A stretch of DNA of 64,000 nucleotides from Chitinophagales bacterium (lineage in GTDB: Bacteria; Bacteroidota; Bacteroidia; Chitinophagales; Chitinophagaceae). This document shows, one piece after another, positions 32,114-41,294 of the stretch; positions within the stretch are counted from its first letter, which is position 1; the number at the start of each line of letters is the position of its first letter. The position numbers and the translations under genes are program-made. Below the pieces are notes generated by a model. The model ran no database searches. It saw nothing but the letters and a program-made list of their open reading frames with translations, and was not told the DNA's origin. The stretch lies in NCBI GenBank assembly GCA_020636505.1, contig JACJXR010000001.1, positions 620,001 to 684,000 on the forward strand, given 5' to 3'.

Positions 32114-33498
32114 AAAGAGAATATAGCGTAGCAATAAACGCCGACATAAATGCCAAACTTTTAGAGCATTTAATTCGACCGGATGGTGATGAGGACTTGT
32201 GCTTTGGGCTTTATAACCCAAGCACAGGCTTTAATAGATTCACAGGCATAATTGATGAGATTATCTTTCCTGAAGAGGGTGACAGAACTGTACACGGAAA
32301 CGTAAGTTTTCATCCTCAATACTATGAGAGAGTAATTGAATTGGCAGTAAAAAAGAAAAAAGGAATCGCTTTTTTGCATTCACATCCGTGCCCAGGGTTT
32401 CAGGGAATGAGTAATGACGACATACGAGCAGAAACCCAGATGTCGGGTGCCGTAAAATCTGTTACTGGCCTACCCTTGTTAGGGTTGACGACTGGCAATG
32501 ATGGTACATGGTCTGCTCGTTATTGGTTTCGAGCAAATACAAAGAAGAAAAGCTATAAAAAAATCTGGTGCAATACAGTAAGGGTGCTTTCTAATAATCT
32601 GTCTATTAGCTTTCATCCAGATGTAAAGGTAACTATTAATAGAGAAAAGCTGCTGAGAACTATATCAGCTTGGGGCTTGAAAACACAAGCTGATATTTCA
32701 AGAATAAGAGTAGGAATTGTTGGCCTTGGTAGCGTGGGGAGTATGGTCGCAGAAGCATTATCTAGAACTGGATTTGGTAACATTGTTCTTTTTGATTTTG
32801 ACAAGGTAGAGGAAAAGAATCTGGATAGGTTAATGAATATAAGTGATAAGGATATAGGTAAGAACAAAGTAGACGTGATAGCAAAAGCGATTAAATGTTA
32901 TGCTACAGCCGATAATGTTAAGGTTAATAAAGTTCCATTAAGCATCTACGAGGAAGACGCATATAGAATGGCTTTAGATTGTGATGTTTTATTTTGCTGT
33001 GTAGATAGGCCACACCCTCGACAAATTTTGAATTTTATTGCCTATGCACATAGTATTCCGGTAATTGATGGTGGTATTTTAGTCCGCACGAATAAAAAAA
33101 ATACGCGACTAATTGGTGCAGATTGGAAAATTCAAACGGTTGGCTACAATAGGCCCTGTTTGCATTGCTTAGGACAGTTTACCGAAGATCATGCTCGGCT
33201 AGATAAAGAAGGTTTTTTTGACGACCCAAGCTATATGGCAGGTGCCGATGATGCTTTAAAGCGTATGGATGCTCACGAAAATGTATTTGCTTTTAGTATG
33301 AACGTGGCATCATTGGAGGTCTTACAACTGCTTTCATTGTTAACACTACCGGAACACCTTGCTAAATGTGAACAGCAATTCTATCATTTTACCCTTCGTG
33401 GTTTTGAAACTGATGTTTTAAGGCAATGTGAGGAGAACTGCTTCTACTGTTCACTCCATGGTCAAGGCGATAATACGGGAATACAGCCATATAAATAA
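32110..33498 (+). CDS. JAB isopeptidase - ThiF/E1 adenylyltransferase fusion
   Basis: 462 residues. Residues about 1-130 are a JAB/JAMM metalloprotease: Glu28, then HSHP with His90 and His92, then Ser101 and Asp104 (HxHx8SxxD). Residues about 195-440 are a ThiF/MoeB-like E1 domain: GIVGLGSVGSMVAEAL near 202, LFDFDKVEEKNLDRL near 230, PVIDGGI near 325, and two CxxC pairs (PCLHCL and CFYCS) that probably bind zinc. So one protein both processes the ubiquitin-like tail and activates it with ATP. It ends 60 bp before a small frame. Fusions of this kind are typical of multi-ubiquitin cassettes. Confidence 0.9.
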   Translation: MKREYSVAINADINAKLLEHLIRPDGDEDLCFGLYNPSTGFNRFTGIIDEIIFPEEGDRTVHGNVSFHPQYYERVIELAVKKKKGIAFLHSHPCPGFQGMSNDDIRAETQMSGAVKSVTGLPLLGLTTGNDGTWSARYWFRANTKKKSYKKIWCNTVRVLSNNLSISFHPDVKVTINREKLLRTISAWGLKTQADISRIRVGIVGLGSVGSMVAEALSRTGFGNIVLFDFDKVEEKNLDRLMNISDKDIGKNKVDVIAKAIKCYATADNVKVNKVPLSIYEEDAYRMALDCDVLFCCVDRPHPRQILNFIAYAHSIPVIDGGILVRTNKKNTRLIGADWKIQTVGYNRPCLHCLGQFTEDHARLDKEGFFDDPSYMAGADDALKRMDAHENVFAFSMNVASLEVLQLLSLLTLPEHLAKCEQQFYHFTLRGFETDVLRQCEENCFYCSLHGQGDNTGIQPYK

Positions 33499-33557
33499 TA
33501 TTTTCATGCGTCCTTCTCGGGTAAGAGTAGAAGTATTAGTAATCAAAACTCAATATC

Positions 33558-33692
33558 ATGAGTAAAATTAATTCAAATTCAGCTACTATTTGTACGCCAA
33601 GCAGGTTTTGTGCAACTGTCTATGGTGATACAGCAAAGCTAATCAATGGCATTGTAATTGGCTTTGTGTTAGTTACGAGAGCATTATCTTAA
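33558..33692 (+). CDS. Possible 44-residue protein after the ubiquitin-like operon
   Basis: A short frame from ATG 33558 with a polar, Ser/Thr-rich start (SNSATICTPSRF) and a hydrophobic end (LINGIVIGFVLV). It lies 59 bp after the JAB-E1 gene and its stop touches a strong hairpin, so it would be the last gene of the operon. A conjugation target, small membrane effector or chance frame are all possible. Not recognised. Confidence 0.4.
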   Translation: MSKINSNSATICTPSRFCATVYGDTAKLINGIVIGFVLVTRALS

Positions 33693-33731
33693 GAATAGAA
33701 TAGGTGGTGTCAAAACCATCTATTCTATTCT
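33692..33731. terminator. Long hairpin, probable end of the ubiquitin-like operon
   Basis: Arms AGAATAGAATAGGTGGT and ACCATCTATTCTATTCT pair over 17 bp with one G-T pair around a 6-base loop. There is no clear T run, so it may act as an RNA-stabilising or Rho-dependent end rather than a classic terminator. Confidence 0.6.
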
Positions 33732-33824
33732 CAAATATGAGTGGGAAGTATTAGATATTATTCTTGTGCCAAACAGGTGGCCACTAATATTACAACTTTG
33801 ACTACCATGGTAATGAACTAGCGA

Positions 33825-33992
33825 TTATCCTTCTGTGATAAATTCTTTGAGACGATCTTTAGTGATTATGTCGATTTCATATTTATCAAGCAAAAATTCT
33901 GTTTTCCCTTCAGCTTTCTGCTTTTTCAATTCGTCAATCACGAGTTTCGTAAACACCTCATTTTCAATTTGAGTTAGTTCTTCTGGAGACAT
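33825..33992 (-). CDS. Small acidic/basic helical protein downstream of the dual-HTH regulator
   Basis: 55 residues from ATG 33992: MSPEELTQIENEVFTKLV, then KKQKAEGKTEFLL and ITKDRLKEFIT. It is highly charged and looks like a coherent helical protein. It starts 32 bp after the stop of the XRE gene on the same strand, so the two may be an operon, in the style of a regulator with a small partner. No family recognised. Confidence 0.55.
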   Translation of the reverse strand: MSPEELTQIENEVFTKLVIDELKKQKAEGKTEFLLDKYEIDIITKDRLKEFITEG

Positions 33993-34024
33993 ATCATAAT
34001 TACTTTCTGTAAAAATAAGCTACT

Positions 34025-34459
34025 CTAATTAAGATAACTGGTTGATGAGTGAATAATACTCTCTAGTAGCCTCAACTTGTCATTGTTTGGTTTATGAATT
34101 CCCCTTTCCCAACTGCTAATTGTTGAAGCATCCACCCCAATTATCTTGCCTAACTTTTTATGACTAAGCCCATATTCTGTACGATATTTTAATATTCTTT
34201 GGGGTAACTCATGCTCAGTATAATCAGAAGGACTATATCCCAGGAACTTAATAATTGCCGGATAGTGATTTATTTGAGGCATACTTCTGCGATTTTCCCA
34301 ATATGTGATGCAATCCTCAGATACACCAATTATCTCAGCTACATCCTTTTGAAATAATCCAAGGTATTTACGCCTAGTCCTGATATGATCTCCTAAATAG
34401 TTAGATTTACAAATAAACAGCTGATTTTCAATTGAAATATCATTCTTCCAAAAAGCCAA
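34025..34459 (-). CDS. Regulator with two XRE helix-turn-helix domains
   Basis: 144 residues with two Cro/CI domains in tandem: about 20-75 (RTRRKYLGLFQKDVAEIIG, ITYWENRRSMP) and about 85-138 (KYRTEYGLSHKKLGKIIG, STISSWERGIHKP). The duplicate HTH is unusual for an element regulator and could bind a direct or extended repeat. It is the last element gene; its start codon lies about 6 bp from the point where yifB sequence resumes, so its promoter would be in the chromosomal yifB fragment unless it is supplied by the element junction. Confidence 0.85.
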   Translation of the reverse strand: MAFWKNDISIENQLFICKSNYLGDHIRTRRKYLGLFQKDVAEIIGVSEDCITYWENRRSMPQINHYPAIIKFLGYSPSDYTEHELPQRILKYRTEYGLSHKKLGKIIGVDASTISSWERGIHKPNNDKLRLLESIIHSSTSYLN

Positions 34460-34464
34460 CGCAA

Positions 34465-34953
34465 CCTTGTCCTTGTGGATATTTCAACCACCCAGAAAAA
34501 GAGTGTACTTGTTCGGCACAAATGGTGCAACGCTACTTGAACAAAGTTTCAGGGCCACTGCTCGATAGGATAGACCTACATGTGGAAGTAACTCCCGTTT
34601 CGTTCAACGAACTGTCTTCAAAAGCAAGTTCAGAGCACAGCAATGACATACGTGAACGTGTCATTAATGCAAGAGAAGTGCAAGCCAAACGCTTTGAAGA
34701 AAGCAAAGGAGTATACAGCAATGCGCAAATGAGCAGCAAGCAGTTGAAAGAAATATGCCAACTCAATCAAGTGGGTCAAACCTTGCTCAAGACTGCAATG
34801 GATAAACTGAACCTATCGGCACGTGCGTACGATAGAATACTGAAGGTATCACGCACCATTGCCGACCTTGAAGGCAGCGATGAAATACTACCACAACATC
34901 TTGCGGAAGCCATACAATATCGCAGCTTGGACAGAGAAGGTTGGGGTGGATAA
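34465..34953 (+). pseudogene. yifB: 3' fragment of yifB/comM Mg-chelatase-like gene
   Basis: The frame encodes PCPCGYFNHPEKECTC, then QRYLNKVSGPLLDRIDLHVEV, ARAYDRILKVSRTIADLEG and an HLAEAIQYRSLDREGWGG end: the C-terminal third of ComM/YifB, a AAA+ helicase that promotes branch migration in natural transformation. The 5' two thirds, including the Walker A region, are missing; the homologous sequence begins near the MNPCPCG motif. The element has separated the two parts, so the gene is inactive unless the element excises. The break lies within the segment coding MNPCPCG, a conserved site that large serine recombinases could use. Confidence 0.85.
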
Positions 34954-34970
34954 TCATTCAACACGAAGAA

Positions 34971-35312
34971 ATGCAACTGACACTTATCAAACTGCTACAT
35001 ACTGTTATTTGGGTGCTGATGGTCGGTATCATATTCCATGTTGTATGGAGTGGTGTTACCGGAAACATCAATATCTATTCATGGATAAGTGTTGGCGTTG
35101 TAATTCTTGAAGGTATTGTATTGCTCATATTCGGTGGCAGTTGTCCCCTGACTGTTGTTGCACGTAAGTATTCCGATTCCACAAAACACAATTTCGATAT
35201 TTACCTTCCGGAATGGCTGGCCAAATACAACAAACATATATTCACCACGGTATTTCTATTGGGGCTGATCCTGATGCTTTATCATAGCTTCGACACTTCG
35301 CCAAAATGTTAG
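34971..35312 (+). CDS. Small membrane protein (DUF2784-like)
   Basis: 113 residues with four hydrophobic segments (HTVIWVLMVGIIFHVV, SWISVGVVILEGIVLLIF, and the last, TTVFLLGLILML, among them). SCPLTVVARKY near residue 65 matches the CPLT motif of DUF2784-like proteins. Starts 17 bp after yifB, so it could be in one transcript with it. Function unknown. Confidence 0.7.
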   Translation: MQLTLIKLLHTVIWVLMVGIIFHVVWSGVTGNINIYSWISVGVVILEGIVLLIFGGSCPLTVVARKYSDSTKHNFDIYLPEWLAKYNKHIFTTVFLLGLILMLYHSFDTSPKC

Positions 35313-35333
35313 TAGGGCTCATCTAATAAAAAA

Positions 35334-35355
35334 CGCCGCTGCAAATGCAGCGGCG
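35334..35355 (-). terminator. Terminator of the secreted-protein gene
   Basis: A perfect hairpin, cgccgctgca / tgcagcggcg around a 2-base loop; on the minus strand it is followed by a T run. It serves the gene ending at 35377. Confidence 0.85.
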
Positions 35356-35376
35356 TAATCAATAATAGCTTTTCGA

Positions 35377-35859
35377 TTATCGTGTAGACGTACGATAGGT
35401 TACCCTGACTGTACTGCCGCTAAGCATTTCTATCACATTGGAATCTGTATCCTTTATTACTATTTCACCGCTTCTTACACCCAATTGGCTACAAAGCTCT
35501 CCATTTGTGAGGGTATAGTTCATATTGTAATTAGACCTTGGCCTTCCATCCGAACCAACAAACAAGTCGGCTTGCGTTGCATCTGCAACTCGGAGATCAT
35601 TAATGTTGAAAGTCATCACCACATCGCGACTGCCATCCATCTCCGGTAGCAATTCAAAAGACACACCTATAGTACCGTCTCCTGAAGTTGCGATCGATGT
35701 CAGCATACATATGCCCTTACCGCTACAAGTACCTTTTTTCTCATCTGGATCACCGAATTTAATATTAGTAGAACCGACACCTGAGCCATATGCTGTGTAT
35801 GTGACACACATTATTACAGCCATGAAGATGAGGCTGACTTTTTTAGTTAGCTTTACCAT
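35377..35859 (-). CDS. Secreted protein of unknown function
   Basis: 160 residues from ATG 35859, with a signal peptide (KKVSLIFMAVIMCVTYTAYG) and a beta-rich mature part with three cysteines (GTCSGKGICM and ELCSQLG). Starts further upstream would put 20 extra residues before the signal. I do not recognise a family; a small secreted or periplasmic protein in the core genome. It is divergent from the cyclase gene. Confidence 0.75.
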   Translation of the reverse strand: MVKLTKKVSLIFMAVIMCVTYTAYGSGVGSTNIKFGDPDEKKGTCSGKGICMLTSIATSGDGTIGVSFELLPEMDGSRDVVMTFNINDLRVADATQADLFVGSDGRPRSNYNMNYTLTNGELCSQLGVRSGEIVIKDTDSNVIEMLSGSTVRVTYRTSTR

Positions 35860-35971
35860 AGTTGATGTTATTTTAACCATATAGAGTTCATGCATATGTT
35901 TTTCATATGCGTTGAACAAAATACAATTTATTTTTAGTTTTATAATATAAATATTCTTAAGTATTAAAACG

Positions 35972-38080
35972 ATGAGGGCAATCTCATACCCCTATATATA
36001 TGTATTGTTCACGATGCTGATGTTAAGTTGCCTTAATATTCATGCGCATGATATTGACTCTCTGAAAAAAGAGCTTGGGTTGAGCTCGAACGAACAGAAT
36101 AAGGCTGATATTACTCTACTCCTATCATACGAATATCGCTGCGATAGCTTAGATCAAAAGCTGGCTTATATTAATGATGCGTTATCAATTGCAGAAAAGT
36201 CACATTACAACAATGGAATCATTAAAGCATCTTTTGCGCTAGGAAAATATTACGACCGTTGCCGCAATGACTTTGACAAAGGAATAGAATGGTACAAAAA
36301 AAGTTACAATGCTGCTCCCAACGACAGCACAGAAGATAAACATATAGCTTTACAGGGCATCGCCAACTGTTACGAACACAAAGCCTTATACGATACCGCA
36401 CTTATCTACTACAAAAAGATACTGCTGCTGAATATCGACAAAGAGAAGAAAATGCAGGCTTTGGGCAACTCAGGTGTCATCTACCAAAACATCGGGAATT
36501 ACACCAAAGCATTGGATAATTATCAGCAAGCCTATAACCTCTTATATGAAGACATCGTATCGTCAGGCGAAACAACAACCAATGACACGCTTACATTAAT
36601 GGGCCTCAAGTACCAGATCGCCAATATATACAAAGAGTTTCCCGATTATGACCGTGCACTTGAAAGCTATAACGAAATACAAAAACTCAATAAAGACATC
36701 GACTTTATCTGGTTCAATGTAGTGGCCCGCATAGGGATAGGTGATGTATACCTGAGTACCAACAAATATGATAGTGCAATAGTGTACTATAAAAACGTAG
36801 AAAAACTACTTAGAGAAGGCGGGTATAAAATGGCTACCCAAGATCTTTCACAAGCGCTGAACAGAATGGCAACCGCTTACTTTGAAAAAAAGATGGTTGA
36901 CTCGGCTCTGTACTATGCAAAAACATCATTGCAAATCGCACAGGACAATGACATAATAACCGAACTCCCCAAAACATACCTAACCTTAGGAAAAATATAC
37001 AGCAGTAAAAACCAATATGCCAAAGCAATCAACCACTTGCAAAAATGTGTTGCAATGACCAAGCGGTCAGGTGCCACAGATATATTGAGTGATGCACTTA
37101 TCATACTAAGTACGGCATATAAACAATCAGGACAACCCGTGAAAGCTTTGGCCGCATATCAAGAACATGTGACGATAAGAGACAGCATTTTCAGTAGAAA
37201 AAAGCTGCAAGAGATGACACGTATCGATATGCAGGGCGATTTTGACAGAAAGCTTTTGGAAGACAGCCTACATATTGCCAAAGAAAGGACCAACGCAGAG
37301 CTTGCATTACAACGCCAGCGGCTATTGACATATGGTGGATTGGGTGGTGTGCTACTGCTTTTGGTTCTGTCGTTTCTGATATACCGCAACTACAACCAAG
37401 AAAAGAGATCGAACAAACTGATAACAGAAGCCAACATAGCCATCAAAGAAGAGAAAGAAGTTTCAGAGAGCCTACTCTTGAACATTCTCCCCGAAGAGGT
37501 GGCTGACGAGTTGAAGATAAAAGGCAATGTGGATGCACAACTGTTCGACAATGTAACCGTTATGTTCACCGATTTTGTGGACTTCACAAAAGTAGGTGAG
37601 CGTTTATCACCAAAAGAGTTGGTACAAGAACTTCATACCTGCTTCAAAGCATTTGACGAGATAATAGATAAGTACAACATCGAAAAAATAAAAACCATCG
37701 GTGATGCTTACCTCGCAGTAGCAGGATTGCCGATACCCAATACCAATCATGCTGTGGACATTATTAAAGCGGCCACTGAAATCAACTCATTCATCAAAGA
37801 ACGAAAGAAAACACTTGGAGACAGAGGGTTTGAAGTAAGGATAGGCATCCATTCAGGCAGTGTAGTTGCAGGTATTGTGGGTGTAAAGAAGTTCGCCTAC
37901 GATATATGGGGCGATACGGTGAACATAGCCGCACGGATGGAACAAACAAGCGAACCGGGTAGAATAAACATATCCGAAAACACTCACGAACTGGTAAAAG
38001 GTAAGTTCGAGTTCGTATACAGAGGTGAGATAGAAGCCAAGAACAAAGGCAAGATGAAGATGTACTTCTTAGAGGCTTAA
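35972..38080 (+). CDS. TPR-domain class III adenylyl cyclase
   Basis: 702 residues. A signal peptide or first helix (YIYVLFTMLMLSCLNIHA) leads to about 400 residues of TPR repeats in the periplasm, a membrane helix near 450-470 (GGVLLLLVLSFLIY), a short coiled linker and a C-terminal cyclase domain: MFTDFVDFTKVG with metal ligands, IKTIGDAYLAVAGL near 575 and YDIWGDTVNIAARM near 643. The lysine of KIKTIG and the aspartate of YDIWG are those that select ATP, so the product is probably cAMP. TPR sensing outside and cyclase inside is a known Bacteroidota design. Stop overlaps the convergent photolyase gene by 4 bp. Confidence 0.9.
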   Translation: MRAISYPYIYVLFTMLMLSCLNIHAHDIDSLKKELGLSSNEQNKADITLLLSYEYRCDSLDQKLAYINDALSIAEKSHYNNGIIKASFALGKYYDRCRNDFDKGIEWYKKSYNAAPNDSTEDKHIALQGIANCYEHKALYDTALIYYKKILLLNIDKEKKMQALGNSGVIYQNIGNYTKALDNYQQAYNLLYEDIVSSGETTTNDTLTLMGLKYQIANIYKEFPDYDRALESYNEIQKLNKDIDFIWFNVVARIGIGDVYLSTNKYDSAIVYYKNVEKLLREGGYKMATQDLSQALNRMATAYFEKKMVDSALYYAKTSLQIAQDNDIITELPKTYLTLGKIYSSKNQYAKAINHLQKCVAMTKRSGATDILSDALIILSTAYKQSGQPVKALAAYQEHVTIRDSIFSRKKLQEMTRIDMQGDFDRKLLEDSLHIAKERTNAELALQRQRLLTYGGLGGVLLLLVLSFLIYRNYNQEKRSNKLITEANIAIKEEKEVSESLLLNILPEEVADELKIKGNVDAQLFDNVTVMFTDFVDFTKVGERLSPKELVQELHTCFKAFDEIIDKYNIEKIKTIGDAYLAVAGLPIPNTNHAVDIIKAATEINSFIKERKKTLGDRGFEVRIGIHSGSVVAGIVGVKKFAYDIWGDTVNIAARMEQTSEPGRINISENTHELVKGKFEFVYRGEIEAKNKGKMKMYFLEA

Positions 38081-39402
38081 TGCACCTGTTTCATTTTATC
38101 TTTCAAAGCTTCTTTGTATACTTTCAAGCAACGCTCCCTTGCTTCCTTATGGTCTACAATTGGTTGAGGATATTTTGAAAAGTCTTCAAACTCAGGCACC
38201 CACTTTCTTACATACTTCAGCTCGGGATCGAACTTCTTGGTTTGCAAATCGGGATTGAACACACGGAAATAAGGTGCGGCATCACAACCGCTACCAGCAG
38301 CCCATTGCCATCCACCTATATTTGCCGACAAATCATAGTCCAACAACTTTTCAGCGAAATATGCTTCTCCCCATCGCCAGTCTATCAATAGGTCTTTAGT
38401 CAAGAAGCTCGCCACTATCATACGCACTCTGTTGTGCATATATCCTGTTTGGTTCAGCTCTCTCATACCGGCGTCCACTATCGGAAATCCTGTTTCGCCT
38501 TTACACCATTTTTCAAACTCGGCTTCATTGTTTCGCCAAGCTATTTTGTCGTAGTCGGGATGAAAAGAATGGTTAACTACTTTGGGGAAATGCCACAATA
38601 TCATTTGAAAAAACTCTCTCCATATCAATTCGTTGAGTAGTGTTTCATTCAAACCCATGGCTTGCTTCGCCAACTTCCTGATGCTGATGGTTCCAAATCT
38701 TAAATGTATGCTGAGCCTTGTCGTTCCTTTTACAGAAGGTATGTCTCTGGTCTCTTTGTAACTGGATGCAATTTCCTCGTCCAAAACAGGGTCAACAATA
38801 TCATAAGATGCATATTCAAAACCCATATCGGTCAATGTCGGCAAAGCAACCTCCGGTTGTCGGTGAAGCTTATCAAAGTATTGTTCCGTCGGATATGGCT
38901 TCAGGTAGAAGTCATTCAGTTTCTGTTTCCATTTTTTACTGTACGGTGTATAAACGGTATAGGGCTTGCCGTCATCCTTCAACACCTCACCTTTATGAAA
39001 TATTACTTGGTCTTTGTAAAGATTCAACGTAACACCTCTCTCAGCCAACATGTACAATATCTCATTATCCCTTTCTTGCGCATATGGTTCGTAATCTTCG
39101 TTGGTGTATACAGCTTGTATGTCATATTGATTGAACAATCTTTTGTAGCTATCCTTAGGTGTGTCGTACAAAACATGAAGTGTGCTGCCCAACTTCAATA
39201 ATTTCTTCTGAATACCTGCTACTTGGTCATATATAAAAGAAACACGCTTGTCTTGCTTGTCTTTAAGTTCGTCAAGAATGTTGTTATCGAATATGAAAAT
39301 GGGCACAACAGGAAAGCCTGACTTCAATGCATGGTACAAAGCCGCATTGTCATCCAAGCGTAAATCTCTCCTTAACCAGCATATGGATACTTTTTGAAGC
39401 AT
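38077..39402 (-). CDS. phrB: Deoxyribodipyrimidine photolyase
   Basis: 441 residues of class I photolyase/cryptochrome type: N-terminal Rossmann-like antenna domain (ICWLRRDLRLDDNAAL) and C-terminal FAD domain with LNELIWREFFQ, WCKGETGFPIVDAGMREL, YMHNRVRMIVASFL and LLDYDLSANIGGWQWAAG. It repairs cyclobutane pyrimidine dimers with light. Full length. It follows korA by 47 bp on the same strand, but the functions are unrelated. Confidence 0.93.
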   Translation of the reverse strand: MLQKVSICWLRRDLRLDDNAALYHALKSGFPVVPIFIFDNNILDELKDKQDKRVSFIYDQVAGIQKKLLKLGSTLHVLYDTPKDSYKRLFNQYDIQAVYTNEDYEPYAQERDNEILYMLAERGVTLNLYKDQVIFHKGEVLKDDGKPYTVYTPYSKKWKQKLNDFYLKPYPTEQYFDKLHRQPEVALPTLTDMGFEYASYDIVDPVLDEEIASSYKETRDIPSVKGTTRLSIHLRFGTISIRKLAKQAMGLNETLLNELIWREFFQMILWHFPKVVNHSFHPDYDKIAWRNNEAEFEKWCKGETGFPIVDAGMRELNQTGYMHNRVRMIVASFLTKDLLIDWRWGEAYFAEKLLDYDLSANIGGWQWAAGSGCDAAPYFRVFNPDLQTKKFDPELKYVRKWVPEFEDFSKYPQPIVDHKEARERCLKVYKEALKDKMKQVH

Positions 39403-39449
39403 GGGTGTACAACCCCAAAAGTAGCATAAAGGTTCGCAAGGGAAAGTAA

Positions 39450-41294
39450 TTACAGGTATTCCTCTATCGCTGCTATCAATTCTCTACGAGTAATCGGTAC
39501 GCCTTTTATCTTGTTAAACCCTTTGGCATCTATCAGATATTGGTCACGAATGATCTTTATCAATTGACCATTGTTTATTTCAGGTATCAATACAGTCTTG
39601 TAGCTCTTGAGTATCTCGCCAAGATTTGCCGGGAAAGGACGTACATATCTTAAGTGAGCATGTGCCACTGATTTGCCTTGTGCTTGCAGGTCGCGAGCGG
39701 CGCTTTTTATCGCGCCGTATGTGGAGCCCCAACCCAATACAAGTACATCACCTTTTTCAGGGCCGCTGTCCAATTCTTGCAATGGGATGTGTAGTGCTAT
39801 TCTGTCTACTTTGTCTTGTCTCACTTTCACCATGTGTTGGTGATTTTCGGGGTCGTAAGACACATTACCCGTAATATCTTCTTTTTCAAGTCCACCTATA
39901 CGATGCTCCAATCCCGGTGTTCCCGGTATAGCCCACTCGCGTACCAACTTCTCGTCTCTTTGGTATGGCATGAATTGTTCGTCACCTTCCGGCGCCGCTT
40001 TGAACTTCACTTCAATAGGTTTCAAATCTGCAGACGAAGGGTACAACCATGGCTCTGCGCCGTTGGCTATATATCCATCGCTCAGCAACATGACAGGTGT
40101 CATGTGCTTAACTGCTATTCTTACCGCTTCGTATACTGCTTCAAAACAATCACTTGGTGTCGACGATGCAATTATCGGCATCGGGCACTCCCCGTTTCTA
40201 CCGTAGTATGCTTGCAGCAGATCGCTTTGTTCTGTCTTTGTCGGCAAACCCGTAGACGGTCCACCACGCTGAATGTTTATTATCAGCAACGGTATCTCCA
40301 ACATCACAGCAAGGCCCATGGCTTCAGCCTTCAGAGCAATACCGGGACCCGATGAAGTGGTAACACCAAGGTTTCCTCCATAGGAAGCACCTATCGCCGA
40401 TGCGATGGCGGCTATCTCATCCTCCGCTTGGAAAGTCCGTACACCGAAATTCTTATGTCTGGACAACTCGTGCAGTATATCCGATGCGGGTGTAATGGGG
40501 TAGCTACCCAAAAACAGTGGAAGTCCACTCTTTTTACTTGCTGCTATCAGCCCATACGCCAAGGCCGTGTTACCGGTGATACTTCTGTATTCTCCTGCCG
40601 GCAGTTTGGCTTTCTCTACTTTATATCTGGTTGTGAACGCTTCTGTTGTATCTCCGAAATTGTAACCTGCTTGCAATGCTTTCAGGTTACTTTCCAATAT
40701 TTCTTCTTTCTTACCGAATTTGTCTTGCAGGAACCTTTTGGTATTCTCCATGTCCCTGTTGTACAGCCAGTACAAGAAGCCCAACACAAACATATTCTTG
40801 GCACGGTCTTTTTCTTTCGTGCCCATCTGTATGTCTTTCAGCGCCTCGCGGGTTAGCTTGGTGATATCTATTTTGAACAATTGATATCCTTCCAATGCAC
40901 CTTCGTCCTCTATCGGGTTACTGTCATCGGGGTAGTTGGCCAGTCTAAGGTTCTTTTTGTCAAAGCCATCGGTATTGGCGATGATTATTCCACCCTTCCT
41001 TACACTATGCAGATTTACTTTCAGAGCAGCGGCGTTCATAGCCACCAATACATCACAACTGTCACCGGGCGTATACACCTCATTGCTCGAAAATCGAAGT
41101 TGGAAACCACTCACACCGGGAACGGTACCTTGCGGCGCACGTATCTCGGCAGGGAAGTCCGGGAAAGTGGACAGGTCGCTACCCGTGAGCGCGGTATTGT
41201 TGGTAAACTGAGTACCTGTCAACTGCATACCGTCACCACTGTCCCCGGCGAATTTTATTACAACCTCTTCACGTATTTCTGTTGTTACCGACAT
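39450..41294 (-). CDS. korA: 2-oxoacid:ferredoxin oxidoreductase, fused gamma-alpha subunit
   Basis: 614 residues: the gamma domain first (about 1-190, KFAGDSGDGMQLTG), then the alpha part (GNTALAYGLIAASKKS, SYPITPASDILHEL, AEDEIAAIASAIGASYGG, TSSGPGIALKAEA). This is the KorA layout of Bacteroidota that oxidises 2-oxoglutarate (or a related oxoacid) to acyl-CoA with ferredoxin. It needs a beta subunit (KorB) for thiamine diphosphate binding, which does not follow it here: the next gene on the strand is the photolyase. KorB is therefore elsewhere. Confidence 0.92.
   Translation of the reverse strand: MSVTTEIREEVVIKFAGDSGDGMQLTGTQFTNNTALTGSDLSTFPDFPAEIRAPQGTVPGVSGFQLRFSSNEVYTPGDSCDVLVAMNAAALKVNLHSVRKGGIIIANTDGFDKKNLRLANYPDDSNPIEDEGALEGYQLFKIDITKLTREALKDIQMGTKEKDRAKNMFVLGFLYWLYNRDMENTKRFLQDKFGKKEEILESNLKALQAGYNFGDTTEAFTTRYKVEKAKLPAGEYRSITGNTALAYGLIAASKKSGLPLFLGSYPITPASDILHELSRHKNFGVRTFQAEDEIAAIASAIGASYGGNLGVTTSSGPGIALKAEAMGLAVMLEIPLLIINIQRGGPSTGLPTKTEQSDLLQAYYGRNGECPMPIIASSTPSDCFEAVYEAVRIAVKHMTPVMLLSDGYIANGAEPWLYPSSADLKPIEVKFKAAPEGDEQFMPYQRDEKLVREWAIPGTPGLEHRIGGLEKEDITGNVSYDPENHQHMVKVRQDKVDRIALHIPLQELDSGPEKGDVLVLGWGSTYGAIKSAARDLQAQGKSVAHAHLRYVRPFPANLGEILKSYKTVLIPEINNGQLIKIIRDQYLIDAKGFNKIKGVPITRRELIAAIEEYL

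Larger units (their letters stand above)
1..34464. mobile_element. Integrative element inserted in yifB/comM (right-hand part)
   Basis: Seen: AT-rich DNA with three site-specific recombinases, two DNA-pumping ATPases, antirestriction and methylase genes, many XRE regulators and defence-like cargo ends abruptly where the reading frame of a Mg-chelatase-like yifB/comM gene resumes without its 5' part, at about 34,465. The DNA to the right is housekeeping and less AT-rich. Inference: the whole left part is one integrative (perhaps conjugative or mobilisable) element, or nested elements, whose left end and the 5' part of yifB lie beyond position 1. The exact right boundary could shift by some tens of bases, because no left junction is available for comparison. 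Confidence 0.75.
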
